Assembly: GCA_963832945.1 (NCBI GenBank)
Contig: CAWHVV010000004.1
Coordinates: 62,001 to 126,000, forward strand
Direction: 5' to 3'
Length of the DNA stretch: 64,000 nt
Source: JAFEDN01 sp963832945
Lineage (GTDB): Bacteria; Pseudomonadota; Gammaproteobacteria; Coxiellales; Coxiellaceae
A program made the position numbers and the translations under genes. Shown piece after piece: positions 26,928 to 36,344 of this stretch (its first letter is position 1; the number at the start of each line of letters is the position of its first letter). The notes below the pieces were generated by a model that ran no database searches, was not told where the DNA came from, and saw only the letters and a list, made by a program, of their open reading frames with translations.

Positions 26928-28392
26928 ATATGCGGGATATTGCATGGACCATTGCCGGATCGGATTGCAGCGGCGGAGCTGGAATTCAGGCAGATTTACA
27001 TACTTTTCAAAATATGGGCGTTCATGGTTGTTCAATCATTACCGCCATTACCGCGCAAAACAGTCAGGAAGTGAAAGAAGTTTATTATTTGTCTCCAGAA
27101 CAGGTATTTTCGCAAATCCGGGCTCTCAGTAAAGACATGACCGCTCGGGCCATTAAACTGGGTATGCTGGGAAATTCAGAAATTATAGAAAAACTGGCTG
27201 TTTTCCTGCGCGATTTTTCCGGAACGGTCATCCACGATCCTCTATTATATTCCAGTTCCGGAACACCGTTGTTTTCATCCGGCGATGGCGATTATCTGGC
27301 AGCGTTAAAATCATTGTTCCCGCGGATTGATTTACTCACACCCAATATTCCTGAAGCGGAATCTCTGCTGAATCGCCGCATTTTGTCCTCTAATGATATT
27401 CTGCAAGCGGCTAAAGACATTCTGAAACTGGGCGTCAGAAGTGTTTTAATAAAAGGTGGTCATTTTTCCCAGAGTTTATTGAGTCAGGATTATTGGAGTG
27501 ATGGTTTCGAGTCTTTCTGGTTATGCTCGAAGCGCGCGGAAAAAAATTATCACGGCACAGGTTGCACGTTATCGGCGGCAATTGCCGGTAGTGTGGCAAA
27601 TGGTCTTACTTTAAGGGACGCTCTTGTTAAAGCAAAGATGACTGTAAACCGTTCTATTCGTTTAGCTTATGATGCCGGACTGGGTATGGCTTATCTCGCG
27701 CATGCGCAGGCTCAGTTCCAGCCCACAGATTTGCCGTGGGTTTCATCGCGGCATATTACTGAAATAGCAGAAAAGTTTTTAGATTGTGGAACAACTCCTT
27801 TAGGGCTTTATCCCGTGGTTAATCGTGCCCATTGGCTTGAAAAATTATTATCCCTGCCCATCAGCACTATCCAGTTACGTATTAAGGATTTCAGGGCAGC
27901 GCGTTAGCGGCTGAAATTAATCATGCCGTTGCTTTATCAAGAAAATATAAAACACGGCTTTTTATCAATGATCACTGGCAGCAGGCGATAGAGTTCGGCG
28001 CTTATGGCGTGCATTTGGGACAGAATGATCTCGAAACCGCGGACCTGGAAAAAATTCGCCGAGCCGGATTACGTTTAGGTATTAGCACTCATAGCCATTA
28101 TGAAATAGCCCGAGCGGCCGCCTGCCGGCCTTCTTATATTGCTTATGGACCTATATTTGCCACCACCAGTAAAGTCATGCCTTTTATGCCGCAGGGTTCT
28201 GAAAATTTGCGTCAATGGCGGGAGATTATAAATTTACCGGTTGTCGCCATCGGTGGAATTAATCTGGAGAGATTACCCACGGTTTTAGCCACCGGTATTA
28301 GCGGTGTGGCGATGATCTCTGCCATCACTGAAGCCGCGGAACCAGCGTCAGTTGTTCGCGCCATGTTAGAGATGATTAATGGCTCATCATGA
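26924..28392 (+). pseudogene. thiDE: Fused thiD-thiE gene, frameshifted at the thiE part
   Basis: The ThiD kinase domain (26924 to about 27770) is intact: WTIAGSDCSGGAGIQADLHTFQ, TAITAQNS, LIKGGHF and HGTGCTLSAAIA. It leads into a ThiE phosphate synthase domain (LGLYPVVNRAHWLEKLLSLPISTIQLRIKDF) that hits TAG at 27905. The remainder continues in another frame from GSALAAEINHAVALSRKYKTRLFINDHW through VHLGQND, YGPIF and VVAIGGIN to 28392. One T lost in the GGATTTCAG run (about 27890-27895) would explain it. ThiD may still be made; ThiE would not. Confidence 0.9.
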
Positions 28393-29142
28393 ATTGGCCC
28401 GGTATGCCAAACATATTCAACTTGAAAATGTGGGTTTGGCAGGTCAAATCCGGCTATCGGAGGCGCGGGTATTGTGTGTTGGAGCAGGAGGTTTGGGTTC
28501 GCCGTTATTATTGTATTTAGCTGCCGCCGGAGTAGGGGTGTTGGGCATTGCTGATTCGGATACCATTCAGCTCGACAATTTACATCGGCAAATCCTGTAT
28601 CAAACGTGTCATATCGGCGAAAAAAAATCAGGATTGCCAAAGAACAATTAAATCTGTTGAATCCGGATGCCCGGATAATACTGCATCCGCACGGATTGCA
28701 GGCTGATAATGCTGCGGAACTTATCGCCCAGTATGATGTGATCGCTGACTGCTCGGATAATTTTAAAACCCGTTATTTAATTAATGACAGTTGTTTTGCT
28801 GAAAAAAAGCCGTTTATTTCAGCCAGTATTTCTAAATTTTCCGGTCAGTGTGTGGGATTTTCGGGGGAATATGGTCCGTGTTATCGATGCTTATTCCCGC
28901 AGCCATCTTTACAAACTAATTCGTTACTCAATTGCGGACAGGGGGGAGTGTTAGGTGTTCTGCCGGGAATATTAGGTTCAATCCAGGCAACAGAAATTCT
29001 CAAATGGATTTTGAAAATCGGCAATCCCTTAACAAACCGTTTATTAACGGTCGAAGTTCTCGACATGCATTTTAAAGAATTTAATTTCCAGCGCGACCCG
29101 CAGTGTCAGTTTTGCCGGAATAGCAGCCTCAAAGCATGTTAA
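28379..29142 (+). pseudogene. thiF: ThiF adenylyltransferase gene, frameshifted at an A8 tract
   Basis: The first part (MAHHELARYAKHIQLENVGL, then VLCVGAGGLGSPLLLYLAAAG, DLDN-like QLDNLHRQILY) is open to a run of eight A at 28620-28627. Adding one A restores HIGEKKIRIAKEQLNLLNPDA and the rest: DCSDNFKTRYLINDSC and the zinc cysteines CYRCLFP and CQFCRNSSLKAC. The enzyme would adenylate ThiS. The A-tract could be rescued by polymerase slippage, so some protein may be made. The start overlaps the thiDE stop by 14 bases. Confidence 0.88.
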
Positions 29143-29205
29143 AATAGGGGGTCAGCGATGGATATTATCGCAACGTGATTACATTGAAATCTTCAATAAA
29201 GGCTA

Positions 29206-29856
29206 ATGCGAGAAAATAAAATAATGAAACGGAACTACTTTTTTAGCAGGTTTTTCAGATCCGAAGCCAGGCAAATTTTGCCGTCTCCCGAAAATCTCTC
29301 GACAACCGAACTTGAAATTAAAATTGACCCACTTAAAGAAGCCAAACAACCTTTACTGACCCAAACAAATACGTCCCTGCAAGAAATTGGAATTGAGAGT
29401 TTTGGCGATTCAATTGAAAATGAAATCCGCGAACGAAAAAAATTATTTGACGCTACCACACCCCTAATTTTTACAAGTATTGCTGTTTTCTTTTGTGAAA
29501 TATGTGCTTACGGCGCTTACATAAAATTTCGGAGCAATTACGTGAAAGAAAATCGACAAGCCTGGCAAGAAATAGGGTTTTCTGAACCGCGGATCATCAC
29601 TGCCAACCAATTTATTGCTGCGTTTTTTACTACACAAAAGGCATTAGAAATCATCAACTCGTCTGTGTCTAATACTCTGCCTTTGGATGTATTAGAGATC
29701 ATAATTCAATATTTAGGCGACCCGGGATTTAATAGCATACAACGCACGAAATCAACTTCTACCCCAAATGTTCAGCCTTCCTTTTTTAATGATATTAATG
29801 AAGAAAGGAAAAAAAACCCAAATCCAGCATCTTTGCGTACTTTTTATGAGAACTAG
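29206..29856 (+). CDS. Orphan protein with one membrane segment and an F-box-like motif
   Basis: 216 aa (or 210 from the ATG at 29224). No family is recognised overall. There is a membrane segment around 83-108 (TPLIFTSIAVFFCEICAYGAYI). Near residues 160-178 lies NTLPLDVLEIIIQYLGDPGF, which matches the start of a eukaryotic F-box (LPxEvLxxIxxYL). The second half of a full F-box is not obvious and the end is low-complexity (TKSTSTPNVQPS). F-box effectors are known from Legionella. Here the role is inference only. The gene is AT-rich and lies alone between thiF and the epimerase. Confidence 0.6.
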   Translation: MRENKIMKRNYFFSRFFRSEARQILPSPENLSTTELEIKIDPLKEAKQPLLTQTNTSLQEIGIESFGDSIENEIRERKKLFDATTPLIFTSIAVFFCEICAYGAYIKFRSNYVKENRQAWQEIGFSEPRIITANQFIAAFFTTQKALEIINSSVSNTLPLDVLEIIIQYLGDPGFNSIQRTKSTSTPNVQPSFFNDINEERKKNPNPASLRTFYEN

Positions 29857-29902
29857 CCTATAATTAACCTGAGATATCTGCCTGAATATTTAGGGATAAA
29901 AA

Positions 29903-31006
29903 ATGCAAATTGTCTCAATAACGCTCGGCACCCTGAAAATTCCGCTTATTCGGCCTTTTATCACCGCAGTCCGGCGTACCGAATACGTTGAAGACGTAGT
30001 GGTGATGATCACAGCGGATAATGGCGCGATAGGGTATGGATCAGCAGCGGCCACACCGGCCATTACCGGCGAAAGCCTGACATCGATTGTCAATGTCATT
30101 GAAACGCTCATTGCCCCCAAATTAATCGGACAGCGCATTGATAATTTCAATCAGTTATTACATGAAGTGGAGACCTCCTTAAAAAAGAATACGTCGGCCA
30201 AAGCGGCAGTAGATATTGCTCTACACGATCTTTTTGCGCAGTATTGCCATCTACCTTTGTATAAATTACTGGGTGGCGCGGTGAATAAAATTAAAACCTG
30301 CGTCACTATAAGTCTTAAAGATCCCAACGCTATGGCGGAAGATGCTAAATTATTGGCTAACCAGGGTTTTGAAGTTATCAAACTAAAAGTGGGGCTGAAC
30401 CCTTTAGAAGATGTTGAACGCATTAAAACCATTAGAAAAGCGGTAGGTGATAAAATTAAAATTTTAATAGACGCAAACCAGGGTTGGAATGCCAAGAGCG
30501 CCATCCAGGTCGTGAAAACTATCGAAAAACAAAATTTGAATGTTTCAGTAGTGGAACAACCCGTGAAAGCCAGTGATTTAACTAATTTAAAATTTATCCG
30601 TGATAGCGTTGATAGTTTTATTATGGCAGATGAGTCCTGTTTTTCTCCGGCGGATGCGTTGGCGATTGCCAAAATAAATGCGAGCGATGGCATCAATATT
30701 AAACTCATGAAGTCCGGTGGAATTTATAACGCTAATGCAATATATCATATTGCGAGTAGCGCCCTAATTAATTGTATGGTGGGTTGCATGCTCGAATCAC
30801 CGGTTGGAGTTGCTGCGATGGCCAGTTTTGCCGTCAGTAAGCCGGATATTTTATTTGCCGATTTGGATCCTATCGGATTAATAAAAAATAATCCCGTCAT
30901 TCACGGAGCACAATTACTTGGCAATGAAATTGTATTATCCGACCAGCCTGGACTAGGAATTCAGGGATTTACCGAGGGATTTACATTGAAAACCGAGATA
31001 AGATAA
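29903..31006 (+). CDS. L-Ala-D/L-Glu (dipeptide) epimerase
   Basis: 367 aa, an enolase-superfamily enzyme of the muconate-lactonising subgroup. Metal and catalytic residues are in place: the KxK motif VIKLKVG, Asp in ILIDANQGW, Glu in VVEQPVK, Asp in FIMADESC and Lys in NIKLMKSGG. Family members epimerise L-Ala-D-Glu from peptidoglycan turnover so that peptidases can use it. Its stop overlaps the start of the permease (TAATG), which suggests a recycling or uptake pair. Exact substrate specificity is inferred. Confidence 0.85.
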   Translation: MQIVSITLGTLKIPLIRPFITAVRRTEYVEDVVVMITADNGAIGYGSAAATPAITGESLTSIVNVIETLIAPKLIGQRIDNFNQLLHEVETSLKKNTSAKAAVDIALHDLFAQYCHLPLYKLLGGAVNKIKTCVTISLKDPNAMAEDAKLLANQGFEVIKLKVGLNPLEDVERIKTIRKAVGDKIKILIDANQGWNAKSAIQVVKTIEKQNLNVSVVEQPVKASDLTNLKFIRDSVDSFIMADESCFSPADALAIAKINASDGINIKLMKSGGIYNANAIYHIASSALINCMVGCMLESPVGVAAMASFAVSKPDILFADLDPIGLIKNNPVIHGAQLLGNEIVLSDQPGLGIQGFTEGFTLKTEIR

Positions 31007-32307
31007 TGCATTACGATCCCGCTTTCTGGTGGTCACTGGCAAGCTTGTCGCTGATTGTGCTGTATGCCGTTTTGGTTTTTCGAAACGTTGACCCGCTTGT
31101 AGCAACCGCTATTTGTGTCGGGTTAGGATTTGTCTTTAATCGTTCCACGCCCTTGCAAATGGGTGAAGTAATGGAGAACGCCCTAAAATCATTTCTGGCG
31201 CTGGTCGGTTTTATTATCATGCTTGGACGTGGATTAGGAGAAGTCTTAACCGAAAGCAACGTCAGCCATAATTTAGTGCATAAAATTGTTTATGGCATTG
31301 GCATTAACACTCTGCGGCGAGTCAAAATAGGGATCGTGGTTTCTTCTCTGGTGATAGTGGGAGTGCTGGGAACATTAGCGGGAGGTCTGGCGATTCTGGC
31401 GCCAATTTTGCGTCCTATTGCCGGCAGCGTGCGTTTAACACGGCCTGGTCTTGCGGTCCTTATGCAGGCCAGCGGAGAAGAAGCATTAATTCTCGGTCCT
31501 TTTACACCGCCGGTGATTGCCTTATTGGGTGTTACCGGATTAACGTACTCGCATATGTTATTATTTGCGGCAATTCCCATTTCGATAGTCACCATTCTGG
31601 TCTCCTGGGTGATGTCTGACCGGTTTCAAAAAATTTATGCAGCGGAACAGTTTACGGACGAAGAAAAGCAGGGACAATTTATCCCCAATAAACGTCAAAA
31701 CGTTAGCACCATTTTTTTCGTAGTGGGTTTTCTGGCTTGTGTGGTGTACGGTTTAGCATCTCACGCCCAGACGTCGTATGTGATTTTTGTCATGTTATTT
31801 TTAGCCATCGGCACCGGCCTGGTCAGTGGCATAAAAATTTCAAAAATATTTGATTTAATTTTAATGGGTATGCAAAAAAATCTGCATTTATTTTTTATCT
31901 TTATTCTGCTCGATCCATTTTTAAATCTGGTACAAAGTGCAGGGGGATTTAAGGCTTTGACACAATTATTTATTCCTTTGGAACATATGGGCGGTAAACC
32001 CATGATTGCTATCCTGACTGGAATAACCGGTGCATTTGGTATGCCCGCAGCTGCCGCCGCCGTCATTAAAATGCTCTATGAAATGTTTTCGCCGGTGGCT
32101 TTATCCATGCAATTATCATTAACTACTTTTGCATTTAGCATTTTACTTGCGACCAGAATCACCAACTTTGCGTATCCGGGCGCCAATATGTTCGCGGCGA
32201 TGGGTTTTGCCGGAAGTGAGAACGTTAAAGCAATGATTAAAAATGGTCTCACTGTCACGGTAGTGCAGTTAATTTTTTTGATTGTGCATTCTTTTTTATT
32301 CGCGTAA
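31006..32307 (+). CDS. Multi-pass transporter linked to the epimerase
   Basis: 433 aa, about 11-12 membrane segments, with no signal peptide. Two similar halves are suggested by GIVVSSLVIVGVLGTLAGGLAILAP and AILTGITGAFGMPAAAAAVIK. It resembles the ion-transporter superfamily (Na+/H+ antiporter or GntP-like permeases). Since it overlaps the dipeptide epimerase by one base, the likely substrate is a peptide, a muropeptide fragment or a related amino acid; the sequence does not say. A short palindrome, GCCTTAAGGC, follows the stop. Confidence 0.75.
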   Translation: MHYDPAFWWSLASLSLIVLYAVLVFRNVDPLVATAICVGLGFVFNRSTPLQMGEVMENALKSFLALVGFIIMLGRGLGEVLTESNVSHNLVHKIVYGIGINTLRRVKIGIVVSSLVIVGVLGTLAGGLAILAPILRPIAGSVRLTRPGLAVLMQASGEEALILGPFTPPVIALLGVTGLTYSHMLLFAAIPISIVTILVSWVMSDRFQKIYAAEQFTDEEKQGQFIPNKRQNVSTIFFVVGFLACVVYGLASHAQTSYVIFVMLFLAIGTGLVSGIKISKIFDLILMGMQKNLHLFFIFILLDPFLNLVQSAGGFKALTQLFIPLEHMGGKPMIAILTGITGAFGMPAAAAAVIKMLYEMFSPVALSMQLSLTTFAFSILLATRITNFAYPGANMFAAMGFAGSENVKAMIKNGLTVTVVQLIFLIVHSFLFA

Positions 32308-32347
32308 AGTCTTTCCCGCCTTAAGGCGCAAGTAGTTACGAAAAATC

Positions 32348-33220
32348 TTAATAGCATCCTCGAGGAGGTATATATCCAATTGTAACATCTGATGAAAATG
32401 ATTTATTAATGTATTCTTTAAAATCCCCTGATAATCGGAAGGATTTGATATATTTAGATGGAATATTGTCTAATGAATTTACTTCTTCCCATTCTCTTTC
32501 TGATGAGTTTTCTTTTAATTTAGTTTGATTCCTTGGACTATTCCCAATATCAATCAGTAAAAAATGATGATTCTTAGGCAGAATTACCTTATAAAAATTA
32601 TCACCTTCGTAACAAGGAAGATGTTTTTTTGAGAAAGAAATGCCGGTAGAGTTATTCCAGATATTTGCATAAAAACATTTTCTTGTGCCTGGTTGATTTT
32701 GATTCTCTGTTGTGTTTAATTGAAACCCCTCTTCTAATATTGCTGTTGGCTTCCAGGAATCTATTCTGTATAGTTCAATCGCGCCAACAACGAAACAAAT
32801 ACCGTACGCCTGTCCAACTATTTTACGATATGCATCAATGTCTTGTCGTCGTAAACATAACAAAAAATAGTTATTAAAAAGATGCTCATAGCTTGAGCTA
32901 TCCCACAAGCTGCCATAGCTCGTTAGAATATTAGCTAATTGTTTTATTATTTCTTCAATATTCTTTTTGCCAGTCAACGCAATTTTTATTTCTTTCATTT
33001 CATTAGGTGTTTTTTCGTAACGTAACCAGGAGCCAAAATCGAAAGGTATTCCCAATTTACTTTCCGTACAAGGGATCCTGTTTTCACTTTGATATATATT
33101 TTTAGCATTTTCAAAAGCTAATTGAATTAATTCAACAATTAAGTCTGGAGTAGAAGTAACTTCAATTTCTGACTCATTGGTAGTTAATTTTTTGTCGTTG
33201 TTGCCTTTGTAGTTTTTCAT
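32348..33220 (-). CDS. Putative ADP-ribosyltransferase toxin (cholera/pertussis type)
   Basis: 290 aa. The C-terminal half carries the full motif order of H-Y-E/R-S-E toxins. ELYRIDSWKPTAILEEGFQL (149-168) matches the YRxDxRxPxxIxxxGF NAD-binding arginine region. STGISFSKK (191-199) takes the place of the Ser-Thr-Ser motif. EWEEVNSLDNIPSKYIKSF (243-261) parallels the catalytic EQEVSALGGIPYSQI of cholera toxin A1. The protein ends PPRGCY, where CT-A1 has PPGCG. One of the two catalytic acids may be replaced (W244 at the first position, E246 at the second). Residues 1-145 are unrecognised and there is no signal peptide. The gene is AT-rich and single. Confidence 0.72.
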   Translation of the reverse strand: MKNYKGNNDKKLTTNESEIEVTSTPDLIVELIQLAFENAKNIYQSENRIPCTESKLGIPFDFGSWLRYEKTPNEMKEIKIALTGKKNIEEIIKQLANILTSYGSLWDSSSYEHLFNNYFLLCLRRQDIDAYRKIVGQAYGICFVVGAIELYRIDSWKPTAILEEGFQLNTTENQNQPGTRKCFYANIWNNSTGISFSKKHLPCYEGDNFYKVILPKNHHFLLIDIGNSPRNQTKLKENSSEREWEEVNSLDNIPSKYIKSFRLSGDFKEYINKSFSSDVTIGYIPPRGCY

Positions 33221-33417
33221 AATAATCTTAACCGTTTATCCCTTTATATATTGCCAATTATTGTACAATTAATGATTAAAAATTGATAGAGGGTCAGGCC
33301 GGTAATTTTGCCGCTTCACATGATTTTGAGGATATAAACATTGATGATTACAAACAGACATTAGGAAGGAAAATTATTGGCGGGACGGGACTTTGCTATT
33401 AAAAAAGGGAATTGCTG
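33221..33417. other. Intergenic spacer with a small leftover frame and a terminal-repeat scrap
   Basis: No complete gene. A TTG-started plus-strand frame of about 40 codons (GQAGNFAASHDFEDINIDDY...) could be the tail of a lost gene. GGGAATTGCTG at 33407-33417 equals one terminal repeat of the MITE-like element and touches the cyoD stop codon directly. This may be chance or a deletion scar. Confidence 0.35.
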
Positions 33418-33750
33418 CTAATCCATCAGCATATTTTGATTCAGATGGTTCATGATCCAGATTGACGCAGCGATCACTATACACAACAGAATCAGAGTAT
33501 AAATAAAAGCCGACCAGTTCCACGATTGACCGGAGGATGGTTGCATATGCAGAAAATAAACCAAATGCACGATGATTTGAGCAACGGCAAAAAGAATAAT
33601 CGTTATTAACGCGGCGGAACCTGCTATGGCGGAAGTCATAACCAGAAAAAAAGGGATCGCTGTTAGGAGGATGGAGAGTCCAAAACCAGTGACATAAGTT
33701 TTAGCGCCACTGCCGGAAAAACCAGTAATATCTTTATTTTTTATTTTCAT
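33418..33750 (-). CDS. cyoD: Cytochrome bo quinol oxidase subunit IV
   Basis: 110 aa with three membrane helices. The motif AVAQIIVHLVYFLHM is characteristic of CyoD. It is a small assembly and stability subunit of the bo3-type ubiquinol oxidase. cyoC ends at the very next base. No cyoE (heme O synthase) follows; the next gene downstream is the unrelated toxin-like gene. Confidence 0.95.
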   Translation of the reverse strand: MKIKNKDITGFSGSGAKTYVTGFGLSILLTAIPFFLVMTSAIAGSAALITIILFAVAQIIVHLVYFLHMQPSSGQSWNWSAFIYTLILLCIVIAASIWIMNHLNQNMLMD

Positions 33751-34368
33751 TTAGAGCGACCCCATAAGATATACAAAAGTAAATATGCAAATCCAGACGA
33801 TATCGAGGAAATGCCAGAATAGACTTAATAAAATCAGCCGGGAGCGGGTGGGGAGTAGAATTGAACCTTGTCGGAGAATCTGCACAATCATGACGGCCAT
33901 CCAGATTAAACCCAGAGAAACATGCAGACCGTGTGTTCCCACAAGGGTGAAAAAAGAAGACCAGAAAGCATTCCGGGCGGGTCCATTTCCAGTAATAATT
34001 AAATGATAAAAATCGTGTATTTCAAGGGCAACAAAGGTTAAACCTAATATAAACGTTATAAAAATCCACATCAGCAGGTTTTTTTTGTTTTCCTGATCCA
34101 GAGCATTCATGGTCAGTCCAAAAGTAAACGAGCTGATTAACAGGCAGAAAGTTTCAACCAAAATAATGGGTAAGTGAAACAGGCTGCTTTGAGCATGAGT
34201 AGGAGAGTGGCCTGAATTCAACATAAAATACGTAGCAAATAGAGTAGCGAACAACACGCAATCGCTCATGAGATAAATCCAGAAACCAAAAACTTTTGTC
34301 GAGGCGATTTTAATAAGCTCAGGATCTATAGAATATGCGGGAATGCCGGGTAATATTTTTTCTGACAT
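33751..34368 (-). CDS. cyoC: Cytochrome bo quinol oxidase subunit III
   Basis: 205 aa, five membrane helices. VFGFWIYLMSDCVLFATLFATYFML and FTLVGTHGLHVSLGLIWM are typical. It supports the catalytic subunit and possibly proton uptake. It is translated right after cyoB, 2 bp apart. Confidence 0.96.
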   Translation of the reverse strand: MSEKILPGIPAYSIDPELIKIASTKVFGFWIYLMSDCVLFATLFATYFMLNSGHSPTHAQSSLFHLPIILVETFCLLISSFTFGLTMNALDQENKKNLLMWIFITFILGLTFVALEIHDFYHLIITGNGPARNAFWSSFFTLVGTHGLHVSLGLIWMAVMIVQILRQGSILLPTRSRLILLSLFWHFLDIVWICIFTFVYLMGSL

Positions 34369-34370
34369 AT

Positions 34371-36344
34371 TTAATCCTGAATTATTATGCCCGTAGCGTG
34401 AGCTTCTTCCATTTTTTTCACTTCATCCGCCGTGACATAATAATAAATATCATCATTGGATAAGTGCGCCACCACCGTGACGAGAATTGCGAATGCGCCG
34501 GAAATAGCCATCCACCAGATATGCCATATCATGCCGAACCCAAATGCGATGCTAAATATACCCATAAAAAACCCGGCGGCTGTGTTTTTAGACATGAGGA
34601 AATCCTGATACATGGGTTTCGTAGGTGCGTTTTCCTGTTGTTTTCTTTTCCAGAATTCATCACGGCTCGTAACGATGGGTATTTCTGCAAAATTATAAAA
34701 AGGGGCAGGGGAAGCCACAGACCATTCAAGCGTTCTGCCATTCCACGGATCGCCCGTGTGATCACGATTTCTTTTGCGCTGTATTATGCTCACCGCTAAT
34801 TGCAGCACCAGAAAAAAAAGGGAAATAGTGAATATCACCATGCCAAGGGCTGCGATCCATATCGGCGTTTGCCAGGCCGGGTTATCATAATGGTTGAGCC
34901 GGCGAGTCATTCCCATAAAACCAAGGAGATATAAGGGCGCGAAAGTAATTATTAATCCGAAAAAAAACAGCCAGAAAGCCAATACCCCCAATTTTTCATT
35001 GAGTTTAAAACCGAAGGCTTTTGGAAACCAGTATATATATCCAGCCATGGCTCCAAACACAGTACCGGAGATGATAACATTATGGAAATGAGCAATTAAA
35101 AATTCACTGTTGTGTAACACAAAATCCGCGGGAGCCATCGCCAGCATAACGCCGGACATCCCGCCCAGAACAAAAGTCAGTAAAAATCCCAGAGTCCACA
35201 ACATCGGTGTTTCAAATCGTAAACGCCCCCGATACATGGTAAATATCCAGTTAAACACTTTGACTCCGGTTGGCACGGCGATAATCATCGTCATTATTCC
35301 AAATACGGCGTTAACAGTTCCGCCGGCGCCCATAACAAAAAAGTGATGTACCCAGACGATGTAGGAAATAATAATAATTGCCAGAATGGAATAAACCATG
35401 GAAGCATAGCCGAATAACCGTTTATTGGCGAAATCAGACACGACTTCTGAAAAAATTCCGAAAGCCGGCAAAATAAGAATGTAAACTTCCGGATGGCCCC
35501 AGGCCCAAAACCAGTTTACGTATGTCATCATATTTCCGCCGGCGTCAGGCGTGAAAAAATGCATTCCCAGGTAGCGATCGAGCGCCAGTAAACCGAGATC
35601 TACCGTTAGAATCGGAAATGCGCCGATAATCAGAATACTCGTCCCCAATGCAGCCCAGGAGAACAACGGCATTTTCATTAATGTCATACCGGGCGCTCGC
35701 AAATTGGTAATCGTCACCAAAAAATTAATGCCGGTCATGAGCGAGCTGGCGCCTGCGATCTGTAAAATCCAGATGTAATAATCAACGCCGACATAAGGAC
35801 TGTATTGGAGTTCCGAGAGTGGCGGGTAAGCGTTCCATCCGGTTTTTGCGAATTCGCCGATTCCCAGAGAAATATTCATCAGCACCACGGCTGCTATTAA
35901 CAGCCACAGGCTGATTAAATTCATGGCAGGAAAAGCCACATCGCGAGCGCCAATCTGCAAGGGCAGGGCGACATTGATTAATCCGATAATAAAAGGCATG
36001 GCCATAAAAAATATCATGATAACGCCATGGCCGGTAAAAATCTGACTATAATGATCGGGCGCCAGATAGCCATGCGCAGCGCCATGTGAAAAAACCATTT
36101 GGGAGCGCATCATCAGACTGTCTATAAATCCACGAATTCCCATAATAATGGCTACGGCAATGTACATGACCCCGATTCTCTTATGATCGACGGAAGTCAT
36201 CCATTCATTCCATAAATATTTCCACCGGCGAAGATAAGTGATCACCGCTAATACCGCCAGAAAAGCCAGAACCATGCCCCCAAATGCACCCATGATGATG
36301 GCATTGTGATAATCTATGGCCGAAAGATTGAGTTTACCTAACAT
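34371..36344 (-). CDS. cyoB: Cytochrome bo quinol oxidase subunit I
   Basis: 657 aa, full length. The heme-copper core is evident: GHGVIMIFFMAMPFIIGL, WFWAWGHPEVYILILPAFG (CuB His and cross-linked Tyr region), YIVWVHHFFVMG and HFHNVIISGTVFG (heme ligands). It reduces oxygen to water using ubiquinol and pumps protons. It overlaps the cyoA stop by one base. Confidence 0.98.
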   Translation of the reverse strand: MLGKLNLSAIDYHNAIIMGAFGGMVLAFLAVLAVITYLRRWKYLWNEWMTSVDHKRIGVMYIAVAIIMGIRGFIDSLMMRSQMVFSHGAAHGYLAPDHYSQIFTGHGVIMIFFMAMPFIIGLINVALPLQIGARDVAFPAMNLISLWLLIAAVVLMNISLGIGEFAKTGWNAYPPLSELQYSPYVGVDYYIWILQIAGASSLMTGINFLVTITNLRAPGMTLMKMPLFSWAALGTSILIIGAFPILTVDLGLLALDRYLGMHFFTPDAGGNMMTYVNWFWAWGHPEVYILILPAFGIFSEVVSDFANKRLFGYASMVYSILAIIIISYIVWVHHFFVMGAGGTVNAVFGIMTMIIAVPTGVKVFNWIFTMYRGRLRFETPMLWTLGFLLTFVLGGMSGVMLAMAPADFVLHNSEFLIAHFHNVIISGTVFGAMAGYIYWFPKAFGFKLNEKLGVLAFWLFFFGLIITFAPLYLLGFMGMTRRLNHYDNPAWQTPIWIAALGMVIFTISLFFLVLQLAVSIIQRKRNRDHTGDPWNGRTLEWSVASPAPFYNFAEIPIVTSRDEFWKRKQQENAPTKPMYQDFLMSKNTAAGFFMGIFSIAFGFGMIWHIWWMAISGAFAILVTVVAHLSNDDIYYYVTADEVKKMEEAHATGIIIQD

